Positions 56,325-64,000 of a stretch of DNA of 64,000 bases are shown one piece after another. Where the stretch lies: positions 1 through 64,000 of the forward strand of contig NZ_QAAD01000004.1 in the NCBI RefSeq assembly GCF_003046625.1, in the 5' to 3' direction. Position 1 is the stretch's first letter. Each line of letters opens with the position of its first letter. The DNA comes from Mangrovibacterium marinum (lineage in GTDB: Bacteria; Bacteroidota; Bacteroidia; Bacteroidales; Prolixibacteraceae). A program made the position numbers and the translations under genes. The notes beneath the pieces were generated by a model that ran no database searches, was not told the origin of the DNA, and saw only the letters and a list, made by a program, of their open reading frames with translations.

Positions 56325-58820
56325 ATGAAGTTGAAATTATTATTCCCGCTTTTGCTTTGCCTGCTTGGCATTGGCTCGTTGCATGCTCAGCCAGGCTTTG
56401 GCAAAGCAATGCTTACCAACAAAGATTGGAAATTTATGCTGAAGGATGTCGAAAATGGCCAGCAGGCCGGTTTGGACGACAGCCGTTGGCAGACCATTGA
56501 TTTGCCTCACGACTGGAGCGTGAAGGGGCAATTAAGTCCGACATTGGCCAGTGCAACCGGTTATTTGCCTGGTGGTATTGGCTGGTATCGCAAGCATCTG
56601 GAGGTGCCCGCCGACAAAAAAGGTGAAAAAGTGTACCTGTATTTCGGAGGCGTTTACAATCGGAGCGAGGTGTTCGTGAACGGCGAATCGCTGGGTAAGC
56701 GGCCCAACGGGTACATTTCCTTCATGTACGACGCAACGCCTTACATTAATTTTGGTGAGGAGAATGTGATTGCCGTTCGGGTGGATCACAGCCAGTCGGC
56801 CGATTCGCGCTGGTACACCGGTTCGGGTATTTACCGCGACGTCTGCGTGGTTTACGCCAACCCGGTTCATTTGGCGCAATGGGGTGTTTATGCTTACCCG
56901 GAGCAACTGGGAAAAGGTTATCAGTTGCAGGTTGAAGTGAATGTTGAAAACGGTTCTTCTGAATCGTCTGCTTTAACCGTGAAAAACGAACTGTTTGACG
57001 GATCAGGCAAGTTGATTGCCCAATCAGCCGGTAAATTGAAAGTAGAGGCCAACCAAGCAGGTAAAACTCATACTGCATTGAAAGTGGCGAGCCCCGAACT
57101 TTGGTCGCTCGATACGCCGAATTTATATACCCTGAAAACTTCGGTTTACAGCGGAAATGATTTAATTGACGAAACGACTACAACAACCGGTTTCCGCCAT
57201 TTCACCTTCGATGCGAATAAAGGTTTTGCCTTGAATGGCGAATCAATGAAGGTGAAAGGTGTGTGCTTGCACCACGATGGCGGCGTGCTGGGATCGGCCG
57301 TTCCCCGTGAAGTCTGGAAAAGAAGGCTGATCACTTTAAAAGAAATCGGTGTGAACGCCATCCGCACCAGCCATAATCCGCAAGCTTCGGATTTATATGA
57401 CTTGTGTGACGAGCTTGGTTTGCTTGTTCTGGATGAAGCCTTTGATGAGTGGGAATACCCCAAACGCAAATGGCTCGAAGGCTGGAATGTTGGAACACCG
57501 GGCTACCAGGGAACCTTCGACTTTTTTGAAGAATGGGGAGAACGCGACCTGGCAGATCAGGTGATGCGGGATCGGAACCATCTTTCCATTTTCGCCTGGA
57601 GCATTGGCAACGAAGTGGATTACCCGAATGACCCGTATTCACACCCGGTGTTGGCCGGCGGGGCTGAAACGGGTTTCACCCAACCAATTTTCGGAGGTTA
57701 CAAGAAGGATGCTCCCGATGCCATGCGCCTGGGCGTTATTGCCGAGCGCCTGGTGAAAGTGGTGAAGCAGTACGACCAATCGCGCCCGACAACGGCCGGT
57801 TTAGCGGGTGTGGCTATGTCGAACCAAACCGGTTATCCGTTTGCGTTGGACATCTGCGGTTATAATTATACCGAAAGTCTGTATGATCACGATCACGCCG
57901 AGTACCCCGAACGCGTGTTGTTCGGTAGTGAAAACCGTCACGAGATTGGCGCGTGGAAAGCAGTGACATCGCGTGATTTTGTTTTCGGCCAGTTCCTTTG
58001 GACGGGAATTGATTACCTGGGGGAATCCGGTCGCTGGCCGTCGCGCGGTTTCTATTCGGGGCTGCTCGACTTTGGTGGTTTTATCAAACCGCGGGGTTAT
58101 TACCGCCAGTCGCTGTGGGCTGAAAAGCCAATGGCTTACCTGGGAACCTACCCGACACCGGGACATGGCAGCAAGAGCCAGATGAAAGATGTGTGGTCGC
58201 AGCTGGATGCTGACAATGCCAGTGGCAATTACGAAGAAAAAGTTCCTTCGATGGATGCCTGGCCAATATGGAACTACATGGAAGGCGAGTTGATTCGTGT
58301 GGTTTGTTACACGAATGCTGCACAGGCTAAACTACTGTTAAACGGGAAAGTGGTCGGGGAGAAGAAACCTTATAACGACGAAACCGGAATCATTTTCTGG
58401 GATATTCCTTACCAGAATGGCAAGCTGGAAGTTATTGGTCTGGATACTGATGGCCAACAAGTGAGCAGCTATACGCTTCAATCAACAGGTCGACCTTACG
58501 CGATCGAAGTGATCGAAGGAGATAAAACCATAAGCAAGAACGGTGTGGCTCAGATTGCGATCCAGGTTGTTGACGAAAATGGCATCCCGGTGATGCTGTC
58601 GGACGACGAGGTCGCTTGCCGGATTTTGGGTGATGCCGAACTTCTCGGCCTGGAAGCCAGCAATAACGAAGATATGGGCGACTATACCGATAACAAGCAG
58701 CGTGTATTCCACGGCCGGTTGATTGCCTACATCCGCGCCGGGGAACAATCGGGAGATGTGAAAGTGAAATTCTCGGCTAACTGGTTGAAAGCGGCTGAAA
58801 CGCAATTTACAGTAGAATAG
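56325..58820 (+). CDS. GH2 glycosidase (beta-galactosidase-like)
   Basis: An 831-residue secreted GH2 enzyme. ATG 56325 opens the signal peptide MKLKLLFPLLLCLLGIGSLHAQ; ATG 56307 is an in-frame alternative. Visible motifs are IDLPHDWSVKGQL, GGIGWYRKHLEV, GSGIYRDVCVVY, GVCLHHDGGVLGS, NAIRTSHNPQASD, acid/base Glu430 in SIGNEVDYPND and likely nucleophile Glu536 in LFGSENRHEIG. C-terminal Ig-like domains follow from about 610. It is translationally close to the tandem GH43 (3 bp before ATG 56307) and is the last gene of the locus before a strong terminator. It differs enough from the GH2 enzymes at 30361 and 51327 that three different exo-specificities are possible. Confidence 0.9.
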   Translation: MKLKLLFPLLLCLLGIGSLHAQPGFGKAMLTNKDWKFMLKDVENGQQAGLDDSRWQTIDLPHDWSVKGQLSPTLASATGYLPGGIGWYRKHLEVPADKKGEKVYLYFGGVYNRSEVFVNGESLGKRPNGYISFMYDATPYINFGEENVIAVRVDHSQSADSRWYTGSGIYRDVCVVYANPVHLAQWGVYAYPEQLGKGYQLQVEVNVENGSSESSALTVKNELFDGSGKLIAQSAGKLKVEANQAGKTHTALKVASPELWSLDTPNLYTLKTSVYSGNDLIDETTTTTGFRHFTFDANKGFALNGESMKVKGVCLHHDGGVLGSAVPREVWKRRLITLKEIGVNAIRTSHNPQASDLYDLCDELGLLVLDEAFDEWEYPKRKWLEGWNVGTPGYQGTFDFFEEWGERDLADQVMRDRNHLSIFAWSIGNEVDYPNDPYSHPVLAGGAETGFTQPIFGGYKKDAPDAMRLGVIAERLVKVVKQYDQSRPTTAGLAGVAMSNQTGYPFALDICGYNYTESLYDHDHAEYPERVLFGSENRHEIGAWKAVTSRDFVFGQFLWTGIDYLGESGRWPSRGFYSGLLDFGGFIKPRGYYRQSLWAEKPMAYLGTYPTPGHGSKSQMKDVWSQLDADNASGNYEEKVPSMDAWPIWNYMEGELIRVVCYTNAAQAKLLLNGKVVGEKKPYNDETGIIFWDIPYQNGKLEVIGLDTDGQQVSSYTLQSTGRPYAIEVIEGDKTISKNGVAQIAIQVVDENGIPVMLSDDEVACRILGDAELLGLEASNNEDMGDYTDNKQRVFHGRLIAYIRAGEQSGDVKVKFSANWLKAAETQFTVE

Positions 58821-58849
58821 AATAGTCAGATATACTCATTTTTCTTACC

Positions 58850-58892
58850 GTGCTCCTGATTGATGCTTTGCGAAAGTCAGGAGCACTTTTTT
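58850..58892 (+). terminator. Rho-independent terminator closing the polysaccharide locus
   Basis: GTGCTCCTGA (58850-58859) pairs perfectly with TCAGGAGCAC (58877-58886) and is followed by six T residues. It is a strong terminator 30 bp after the last GH2 stop. Confidence 0.92.
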
Positions 58893-59596
58893 GTGCCGGT
58901 GATTCACCTTAAATTGATTCTTTATAAGTTATGCTTGTGCTTGCGGTACAATGGTGGAGGTGCTTAGCCTATCCCAAACACCACCAGCGGGCTGGATGGA
59001 ATGTGTTGGAAAATTGATTGAACGGGCACAAAAGGCAGGGTGATTTTGTGATTTAAGTCATTATCAGTTAGAGTTGTATGGTGTGAAATCCGACCTTCAC
59101 GGGCGAATTGGGAGTTTGCGGCTTATGAGCCGGCGATTGGCTTTGGCTGGCAATTGTATTTCAACCTAACTTTGCCTGAATCCTAAATAATTGTGAAATT
59201 ATCTTTATGCAGATTGGTCCTACGGTGGTCGTTATTCAATAAAAATTTCTAGTTTTGCTACTCAAATACGCATTTGGTCGGTTAGGCTAATTTTCGATTT
59301 GTTACGAATTTAGCTCATTCTGATTTGATGCAATGAATTAATAGATAGTTGCTTGCCTTTATCTGGCTGAGGTGGTTAATCATCGTTTCATGCTTTATGT
59401 TGGCTTGGATGGATAAATTGCGGGTGTTAACTCAAGTTAAATTGGTTTTGCAAATGAAGATACTACGATATATTTTCGCATCTATATATTTGAATGTTTC
59501 TGTGCGGTTCCGCTTCTGCCGGTATCCGCTGTCAACGGCCGATCGATATTGAGCTGTTTCGAAAACATTCAACCAAACATTTGTCAACTATAGGAT
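58893..59596. other. 704-bp region without a convincing gene
   Basis: There is no supportable CDS here; the one 67-codon frame at 59349-59552 has no recognisable features and an atypical composition. The region contains a good promoter-like pair at 59142-59174 and a further TAGTTTTG at 59250-59257, so it may hold a long 5' leader or a non-coding RNA for the downstream operon. No tRNA or known riboswitch fold was recognised. Confidence 0.5.
59142..59174 (+). promoter_or_regulatory. Promoter-like pair TTTG-N21-TAACTTTG
   Basis: TTTG (59142-59145) and TAACTTTG (59167-59174) are separated by 21 nt, the best two-box Bacteroidota promoter match seen in the window. The nearest start codon on this strand is more than 400 nt downstream. 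Confidence 0.4.
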
Positions 59597-60394
59597 ATGA
59601 TCTTTCATTCAGCCGTTGAACCCATATATTTTTTATTGCCTGTTTTGGGATTCCTGATTGGTCTGTTCGGCACCATGCTGGGCGGTGGCGGCGGTTTTTT
59701 CTTTTTACCGATACTGACACTCCTGTTAAATGTGCCGGCACAAACGGCAGTCATAACCTCACTGGTGGCAAGTATGCCTATTGGGCTGGTTGGCTCGTGG
59801 GGACATCACCGGAATGGCAACATTGATTTGAAAGTTGCGGCAATGTTTGTCGTTGTTGGCATTGTCGGGGCATTTGCCGGAGCAGCAATCACCAGTCGCA
59901 TAAGTTCGGAACAGCTAAAAGCATTTTTCGGTATATATTCAATTTTGATAGCTGCTCACATTATATATGGTAGTTTGAAAATGAAAAAAGAACAACAAAG
60001 CGAACAGCATGTTGCGGTAACGAAGAGCGAAAAGCTTGTCCGTAGTTCGTTTTTCGGATTGACGGCAGGGTTGATAACCGGAACTTTCGGAACCAGCGGA
60101 ACAGCACCGGTATTGGCGGGTTTATTCTCGCTCCGGATTCCGATAAAACTGGTAATCGGAACGTCGCTTTTGGTGGTTCTGGTAAATACGGTTTTTGCCA
60201 TCGGAGCCCACCTTTTTGTAGGACAGGTAGACCTCACCCTGGTTTATTTTTTAACGATGGGCTCAGCGCTCGGTGCAGTTACCGGCCCTCGTTTGCTGGC
60301 TAAGTCGAAACGGGTTGACCGTTCCGAAACAAAAGCTCGCTATATGTATGCCTTGGTGATGGTGGCTATCGGAATTTTAATGATTATCAGATAA
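59597..60394 (+). CDS. TSUP (TauE/SafE) family membrane transporter
   Basis: A 265-residue integral membrane protein with about seven or eight hydrophobic helices in two halves. The N-terminal half starts GLFGTMLGGGGGFFFLPIL, and the second half has an equivalent FFGLTAGLITGTFGTSGTAP repeat; this internal duplication with Gly-rich entries is typical of the sulfite exporter TauE/SafE (TSUP) family. Members move sulfite, sulfonates or other small anions; the substrate here is unknown. It is followed after 13 bp by the CdsA-like gene, so it may be part of the lipid operon or simply adjacent. It has no link to the xylan genes upstream beyond position. Confidence 0.88.
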   Translation: MIFHSAVEPIYFLLPVLGFLIGLFGTMLGGGGGFFFLPILTLLLNVPAQTAVITSLVASMPIGLVGSWGHHRNGNIDLKVAAMFVVVGIVGAFAGAAITSRISSEQLKAFFGIYSILIAAHIIYGSLKMKKEQQSEQHVAVTKSEKLVRSSFFGLTAGLITGTFGTSGTAPVLAGLFSLRIPIKLVIGTSLLVVLVNTVFAIGAHLFVGQVDLTLVYFLTMGSALGAVTGPRLLAKSKRVDRSETKARYMYALVMVAIGILMIIR

Positions 60395-60407
60395 AAGATA
60401 ACCGGAT

Positions 60408-61136
60408 ATGATTCAAACAATCTATGTAATAATTCTAGCTTATTTTATTTTAGGTGGTGTTGGCTTTTATTTCATTAACCGGCGCAAGGATCCGGCAGTT
60501 GCCCGCGAAAGCTACACCAAGTTTATCGCTTACTTTTTTATCATCAATATCTTGTTTTTCAGCATTACCATAAATCCACTCATTTTTCGATATGTGGCCT
60601 TGCTGATTGGTATGGTGGGGCTTTATGAGCTGTTTAAACTGTTCCGAATTCGCAACAGAGCCCACAAATCATTCTTTTTGGCCGCATTGCTGATCTATTT
60701 TGGTTTGTTGGTTGGCTTCTTCTTGTTTAGTCGTTTCCCCAAGGAGTTGATTTTGTATGCTTTTTTAGTGTTGTCAATTTTCGATGCTTTTAGCCAAATC
60801 AGCGGGCAATTGTTTGGGAAAACGAAAATTTTGCCCCGCATCAGTCCCAATAAAACCGTTGGAGGAATGGTCGGCGGAGCCTTGTTTGCCATTGGCAGTT
60901 CATTCGTATTGAACGACCTGTACCCGGGCACAATGCTAAGCGCGGTGCTTCTGGCGGTTGGGATCGTTATTTTTGCTTTCCTGGGCGATATTGCAGCATC
61001 CTATTATAAGCGGCGCTTCGAGGTGAAAGATTACAGTAAACTAATTCCCGGGCATGGCGGATTTCTCGATCGCTTCGATAGTCTGATAGCCGGTGGTGCC
61101 TGGGTCGCGTTTTTTGTATATGTGTTCAATTTTTAA
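60408..61136 (+). CDS. CdsA-like phosphatidate cytidylyltransferase family protein
   Basis: A 242-residue membrane protein with about seven helices and the C-terminal CTP-transferase signature KDYSKLIPGHGGFLDRFDSL (about 208-226), preceded by SPNKTVGG (147-154) and GDIAASYYKRR. CdsA enzymes make CDP-diacylglycerol from phosphatidate and CTP. The signature residues are all present, so CTP-dependent activation of a phospholipid precursor is likely. Presence of a kinase-like, a reductase-like and a CDP-alcohol transferase gene next to it suggests a specialised lipid pathway; I cannot tell whether the genome also has a housekeeping cdsA. The next gene follows after 20 bp. Confidence 0.85.
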   Translation: MIQTIYVIILAYFILGGVGFYFINRRKDPAVARESYTKFIAYFFIINILFFSITINPLIFRYVALLIGMVGLYELFKLFRIRNRAHKSFFLAALLIYFGLLVGFFLFSRFPKELILYAFLVLSIFDAFSQISGQLFGKTKILPRISPNKTVGGMVGGALFAIGSSFVLNDLYPGTMLSAVLLAVGIVIFAFLGDIAASYYKRRFEVKDYSKLIPGHGGFLDRFDSLIAGGAWVAFFVYVFNF

Positions 61137-61156
61137 CAGAACAAAGAAATTTTAGA

Positions 61157-61831
61157 ATGGGAAATATTATTGTACTATCCATTGTTTATCTGATCGGGAT
61201 TGTTGTATTGCTCGCCTTTAACGAGCTGAACTATCGGCGACTTAACCTGAAGGGGGAGTTTACCCGCAAATTTGCACACTTTATGGCGACCCTGGCGGTC
61301 GTTCCTTTTCCCTATATCTTCCCGTCACATTGGTACATCCTGGTGCTGGCGGGCTTGTTTTTTGCCGTGCTTTTTATTACACAGTACAGCAAGCAGCTTA
61401 AATCAATTCACGATATTGAGCGAAAATCGATCGGCAGTTATTTGTTACCCTTGTCGATCTATGTTACCTTCCTGATTGCAAGCTTACTCGATAATAAATT
61501 TATCTATATTCTGCCCATGCTTATTTTGGCGGTTTGCGATCCGATGGCTGCTATTTTGGGCATCAACATTAAAAACTACAATGGCCGGATTAAACTGTTT
61601 GGTCATAAGTTTAACAAAACCTGGCTGGGCTCGGGCGCTTTTTTAGTAACCAGCCTGGTAATTAGTTTGATTGCCCTTTATTTCCACCGTGGTGTGTTCG
61701 ATTTGAAGACATTCTGGCTGGCAATGCTCGTGGCGGTCGTTAGTACCTTGGGCGAGTTCTTTAGCTGGCGTGGGTCCGATAACCTGAGTATACCGATGAG
61801 CGTAGTTTTAGTATTACTACTTTGCTTATAG
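61157..61831 (+). CDS. CTP-dependent lipid kinase-like membrane protein (phytol/dolichol kinase family)
   Basis: A 224-residue membrane protein with about six or seven helices. It shows RKFAH near residue 37, an ERKSIGS segment (88-94), a CDPMAAILG motif (127-135) and FNKTWLGSGAF (152-162). This set resembles the dolichol/phytol/diacylglycerol kinase family, which uses CTP and is related to CdsA. It would phosphorylate a membrane alcohol; the substrate is not known. It lies between the CdsA-like and SDR genes in one direction. Calling it a second cytidylyltransferase is a possible alternative, but the RKxxH N-terminal signature favours a kinase. Confidence 0.7.
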   Translation: MGNIIVLSIVYLIGIVVLLAFNELNYRRLNLKGEFTRKFAHFMATLAVVPFPYIFPSHWYILVLAGLFFAVLFITQYSKQLKSIHDIERKSIGSYLLPLSIYVTFLIASLLDNKFIYILPMLILAVCDPMAAILGINIKNYNGRIKLFGHKFNKTWLGSGAFLVTSLVISLIALYFHRGVFDLKTFWLAMLVAVVSTLGEFFSWRGSDNLSIPMSVVLVLLLCL

Positions 61832-61926
61832 AAATTTTCTTTCGTAATTTGACTTGAAGAACAGAAAACAGACATTATAACGCCTTTGAACAGACAATTA
61901 GAAGAGAAAACTAAAATTTTACTTTC

Positions 61927-63027
61927 ATGAAGAGAATCATTATAAATGGAGCAAATGGCTATGTTGCCTCGAACTTTATCAACGAGTTGCTCAAACAGCA
62001 CTACGAGGTGATCGCTTTTGTTCGCGGAAATCAAAAATATTCGGCAGACCAGCGGATGCTCGATGTAATGGCCGACATTAACGATGGCGTATTTCAACAG
62101 CCTAAGAACCTGCGTATCTTCAACTATTCCCTGTTGGACGAAAATTTCGGCTTGTCGGAACAAACGTTGCATGAGCTTTTTCAGGGCGATGTTGATTATT
62201 ACCACTTTGCGGCAAGCTTGAAATACGATTTTAAGGCTAAAGATGAAATTTTTCAAACCAATATGGATGGTGTGGAAAACTCAGTTGCCGTATTTTCGAA
62301 GTATGCGGCTGCCGATTCGCGTTTCTTCTTTATCAGTACGGCCTATTCGTGCGGAAAACTCGCCGGCCGTTTCGAGGAGAAGTTCTACGATGTTGCCGAA
62401 ATCGATGCCTTTCGCAACTATTATGAGCAGTCGAAGCGCTATGCCGAAAATCTGATTCGGAAACATATCGAAAATGACGGACTGAACGCGCATATTTTGC
62501 GTTTATCGCAGGTTGTGGGAAATAATAAGACGGGCGTTACAAAAACCGACTATGGAATTTTCGATTTCTCGCGGCGGATTCAAAGCTTGGCGTTGCGGAA
62601 TCCTAATCTGGAATTACGAGCCAAAATTGATCCGGAATCGACTCAAAATCTGATTCCCATCGACAAGGTCGTGAGTTATCTGTTGCAGACCGTAAAAATT
62701 GAGCAACTGCCGGTGATTATGAATATGGTTTCCAAAAATGCCATCCGAAACAGCGATATCCTCAATAGCCTGCATCGTTTATTGCCCATTAAACTGGTTC
62801 CCCAAGTGGAGCTTGATAAGGCAGAGATGAATGTTTATGAGCGGATTATATCGATCGGGATGTCCTTCACAGCAAGCTATACCGGAACCAATATTGAATT
62901 TGATACCACCAAGCTGGACGAGGTAATGGAAGCCGATGACAATGAGGCCAGCCCGGAGTCGATTCACCGTATGATTGCCTATTTTCTCGAGGAAAATTCA
63001 GATAAGAAAGCTAAAGTTGCCTGTTAA
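61927..63027 (+). CDS. Extended SDR, NAD(P)-dependent reductase/epimerase-like
   Basis: A 366-residue soluble Rossmann-fold protein. The dinucleotide-binding motif is GANGYVAS (8-15), and the active-site Tyr166/Lys170 pair lies in YYEQSKRYAE, preceded by FFISTAY (134-140). The arrangement, with a long insert and a late RLSQVVGNNKTG, resembles the male-sterility/fatty-acyl-reductase branch and other extended SDR proteins. It could reduce a lipid-linked carbonyl or modify a nucleotide sugar. It is placed between the kinase-like gene and the CDP-alcohol transferase (21 bp downstream), suggesting a role in the same pathway. Confidence 0.75.
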   Translation: MKRIIINGANGYVASNFINELLKQHYEVIAFVRGNQKYSADQRMLDVMADINDGVFQQPKNLRIFNYSLLDENFGLSEQTLHELFQGDVDYYHFAASLKYDFKAKDEIFQTNMDGVENSVAVFSKYAAADSRFFFISTAYSCGKLAGRFEEKFYDVAEIDAFRNYYEQSKRYAENLIRKHIENDGLNAHILRLSQVVGNNKTGVTKTDYGIFDFSRRIQSLALRNPNLELRAKIDPESTQNLIPIDKVVSYLLQTVKIEQLPVIMNMVSKNAIRNSDILNSLHRLLPIKLVPQVELDKAEMNVYERIISIGMSFTASYTGTNIEFDTTKLDEVMEADDNEASPESIHRMIAYFLEENSDKKAKVAC

Positions 63028-63048
63028 CCTTCCACAAAACAAAAAACA

Positions 63049-63645
63049 ATGAAACAGATTACAGTAAAAGGAGAAAAGATTATAAATGTGCCCAATTTTA
63101 TCAGCCTTTACCGGCTGTTGGCCTTTCCCCTAATATTTTATTTTGCATTAACCGGGCAGGAAAAATATTACGTTATTTTTCTTTGCATCAGTCTGGTGAG
63201 CGATGTCCTCGATGGCAATATTGCCCGTTATTTTAAACTGCAAACCAATTTCGGAGCAGCACTCGATAACCTGGCCGATATTTGCACTTATGCCATGGCT
63301 TTGCTGGGCTTGTTCCTGTTTAAATGGACCGAAATTGAACCGCATGCCTGGATTTTGTATTTGTTCCTGACCGTTTTTGTGCTTAGCTATATTGTTGCCT
63401 TTGCCCGGTTTGGTAAGATTCCCGGCTTACACCTGTACTCAGCAGTGTCGGCAGGCTATATCCAAAGTATCTTCTTTTTTGTGCTTTTTGTATTTGGCTT
63501 TTATCCCTGGATGTATTACCTGGCAGTGGGCTGGGGGGCTTTTGCCTACATCGAGAAGATTTTTGTTTTGCTGAAGCTGGATGATATCCGCATTGGTGTA
63601 AAAGGACTCTACTGGCTTTTGAAAAGCCAGAAAAGCCGTTCCTAA
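63049..63645 (+). CDS. CDP-alcohol phosphatidyltransferase family protein
   Basis: A 198-residue membrane enzyme with about five or six helices and the full family signature D-x2-DG-x2-AR-x8-G-x3-D-x3-D, here Asp52, Asp55, Gly56, Ala59, Arg60, Gly69, Asp73 and Asp77. The family joins a CDP-activated lipid to an alcohol (glycerol-phosphate, serine, inositol-phosphate and others) with loss of CMP. The acceptor cannot be read from the motif. With the CdsA-like gene three positions upstream, a complete CDP-lipid synthesis and transfer route is encoded within 3.3 kb. Confidence 0.88.
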   Translation: MKQITVKGEKIINVPNFISLYRLLAFPLIFYFALTGQEKYYVIFLCISLVSDVLDGNIARYFKLQTNFGAALDNLADICTYAMALLGLFLFKWTEIEPHAWILYLFLTVFVLSYIVAFARFGKIPGLHLYSAVSAGYIQSIFFFVLFVFGFYPWMYYLAVGWGAFAYIEKIFVLLKLDDIRIGVKGLYWLLKSQKSRS

Positions 63646-63657
63646 AGTTCAGAATCC

Positions 63658-64000
63658 ATGTTAAGGATATTTGCTATCGCCATTTTTATGGCAATTGTAA
63701 GTTCCGGGGTTTTTGGGCAGAGCGTTTCGGGTGTTGTGCGGGAAGCCGATTCGAATGAAAGCATTCCCTTTGCCAACATCTGGATTAAAGGAACCCTGCA
63801 GGGAACCCAATCGGAACTGGACGGGCGCTTTACCATACCGGCGCCCAAAGGAGATACCCTGGTTGTGTCGGCCGTTGGCTTTGTGCAACAGGAGTTTATC
63901 CTGAAGCGCAATCAAAAGAATGAACTGACGGTTCAGATGCAAAAAGATGTGAAGAAAATTGATGAAGTTACGGTCAAATCCGATATTCCTTTTGCCCGGG
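63658..64000 (+). CDS. Carboxypeptidase-regulatory-domain outer-membrane protein, N-terminal part (3' end outside window)
   Basis: The frame opens at ATG 63658, 13 bp after the CDP-alcohol transferase, and is still open at the window end (114 codons). Translation gives a signal peptide (MLRIFAIAIFMAIVSSGVFG, then Q) followed by a CarboxypepD_reg-like domain (VSGVVREADSNESIPFANIW, later LDGRFTIPAPKGDTLVVSAV). It continues into a segment beginning KKIDEVTVKSDIPFAR. Such an N-terminus is found in TonB-dependent transporters and in DUF5686-type outer-membrane proteins; the visible part cannot decide between them. It probably belongs to the lipid operon by spacing. Confidence 0.8.
   Translation, partial: MLRIFAIAIFMAIVSSGVFGQSVSGVVREADSNESIPFANIWIKGTLQGTQSELDGRFTIPAPKGDTLVVSAVGFVQQEFILKRNQKNELTVQMQKDVKKIDEVTVKSDIPFAR

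Noticed and set aside
59349-59552. 67-codon frame in the gap before the TSUP gene
   Set aside because: It is short, with no homologous motif; its Leu/Ile/Trp-rich start looks like chance in AT-rich sequence.

Overview
The window reads as a chromosomal segment of a Bacteroidota bacterium, probably a plant-polysaccharide degrader of the Bacteroidales/Marinilabiliales type (the lineage is inference). The signs are three SusC/SusD transporter pairs, a hybrid two-component system (HTCS) regulator, an ECF sigma/FecR/STN-SusC relay, many lipoprotein signals, TAnnTTTG-type promoter boxes and the absence of strong Shine-Dalgarno sites. Almost all of it (about 1-58.9 kb) is a very large glucurono-arabinoxylan utilisation locus. 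Only one short gene lies on the minus strand. No rRNA, tRNA, CRISPR array or transposase was seen.

Layout. (A) 1-12.8 kb: a GH43 cut by the window start, a CE1 esterase, a GH95, a 1196-residue GH5-GH43 fusion with a sorting-type tail, and the HTCS regulator. (B) 13.3-28.4 kb: a lipoprotein GH43, then the canonical xylan-uptake core SusC-SusD-SusC-SusD-XusE-like-GH10, in the order known from Prevotella and Bacteroides xus clusters. The GH10 is split by two carbohydrate-binding modules. (C) 28.7-41.8 kb: GH30 glucuronoxylanase with a BACON domain, GH2, a small two-helix membrane protein, GH115 alpha-glucuronidase, an SGNH acetylesterase, a sugar:cation symporter, a second GH10 and a cytoplasmic GH43 beta-xylosidase. 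(D) 41.9-58.9 kb: a minus-strand secreted orphan, then an ECF sigma factor, FecR-type anti-sigma, STN-bearing SusC, SusD, GH30, GH2, a tandem GH43-GH43 protein and another GH2. This looks like a second utilisation locus abutting the first, with a less certain substrate. (E) 59.6-64.0 kb: a TSUP transporter and a compact membrane-lipid operon (CdsA-like, CTP-dependent kinase-like, acyl-reductase-like SDR, CDP-alcohol phosphotransferase), ending in a truncated carboxypeptidase-regulatory-domain protein.

Working model. Surface GH10, GH30 and GH5 enzymes cut the xylan backbone, and SusC/D pairs import the oligosaccharides. Periplasmic GH115, CE1, SGNH esterase, GH95, GH43 and GH2 enzymes strip side chains. 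The symporter passes small products to the cytoplasm, where GH43 releases xylose. The HTCS probably senses xylo-oligosaccharides.

The most useful non-coding observation is a pair of matching sites at 13162-13220 and 28560-28618. Each is a direct repeat with a 21-bp period, followed by exactly 20 nt and a TAnnTTTG box, upstream of blocks B and C. They are candidate operators for the AraC-type output domain of the HTCS. Other points worth checking are a roughly 200-bp duplicated promoter plus signal-peptide segment in front of two block-D genes, a MITE-like repeat that supplies the stop codon of the second GH10, and the lipid operon in block E.
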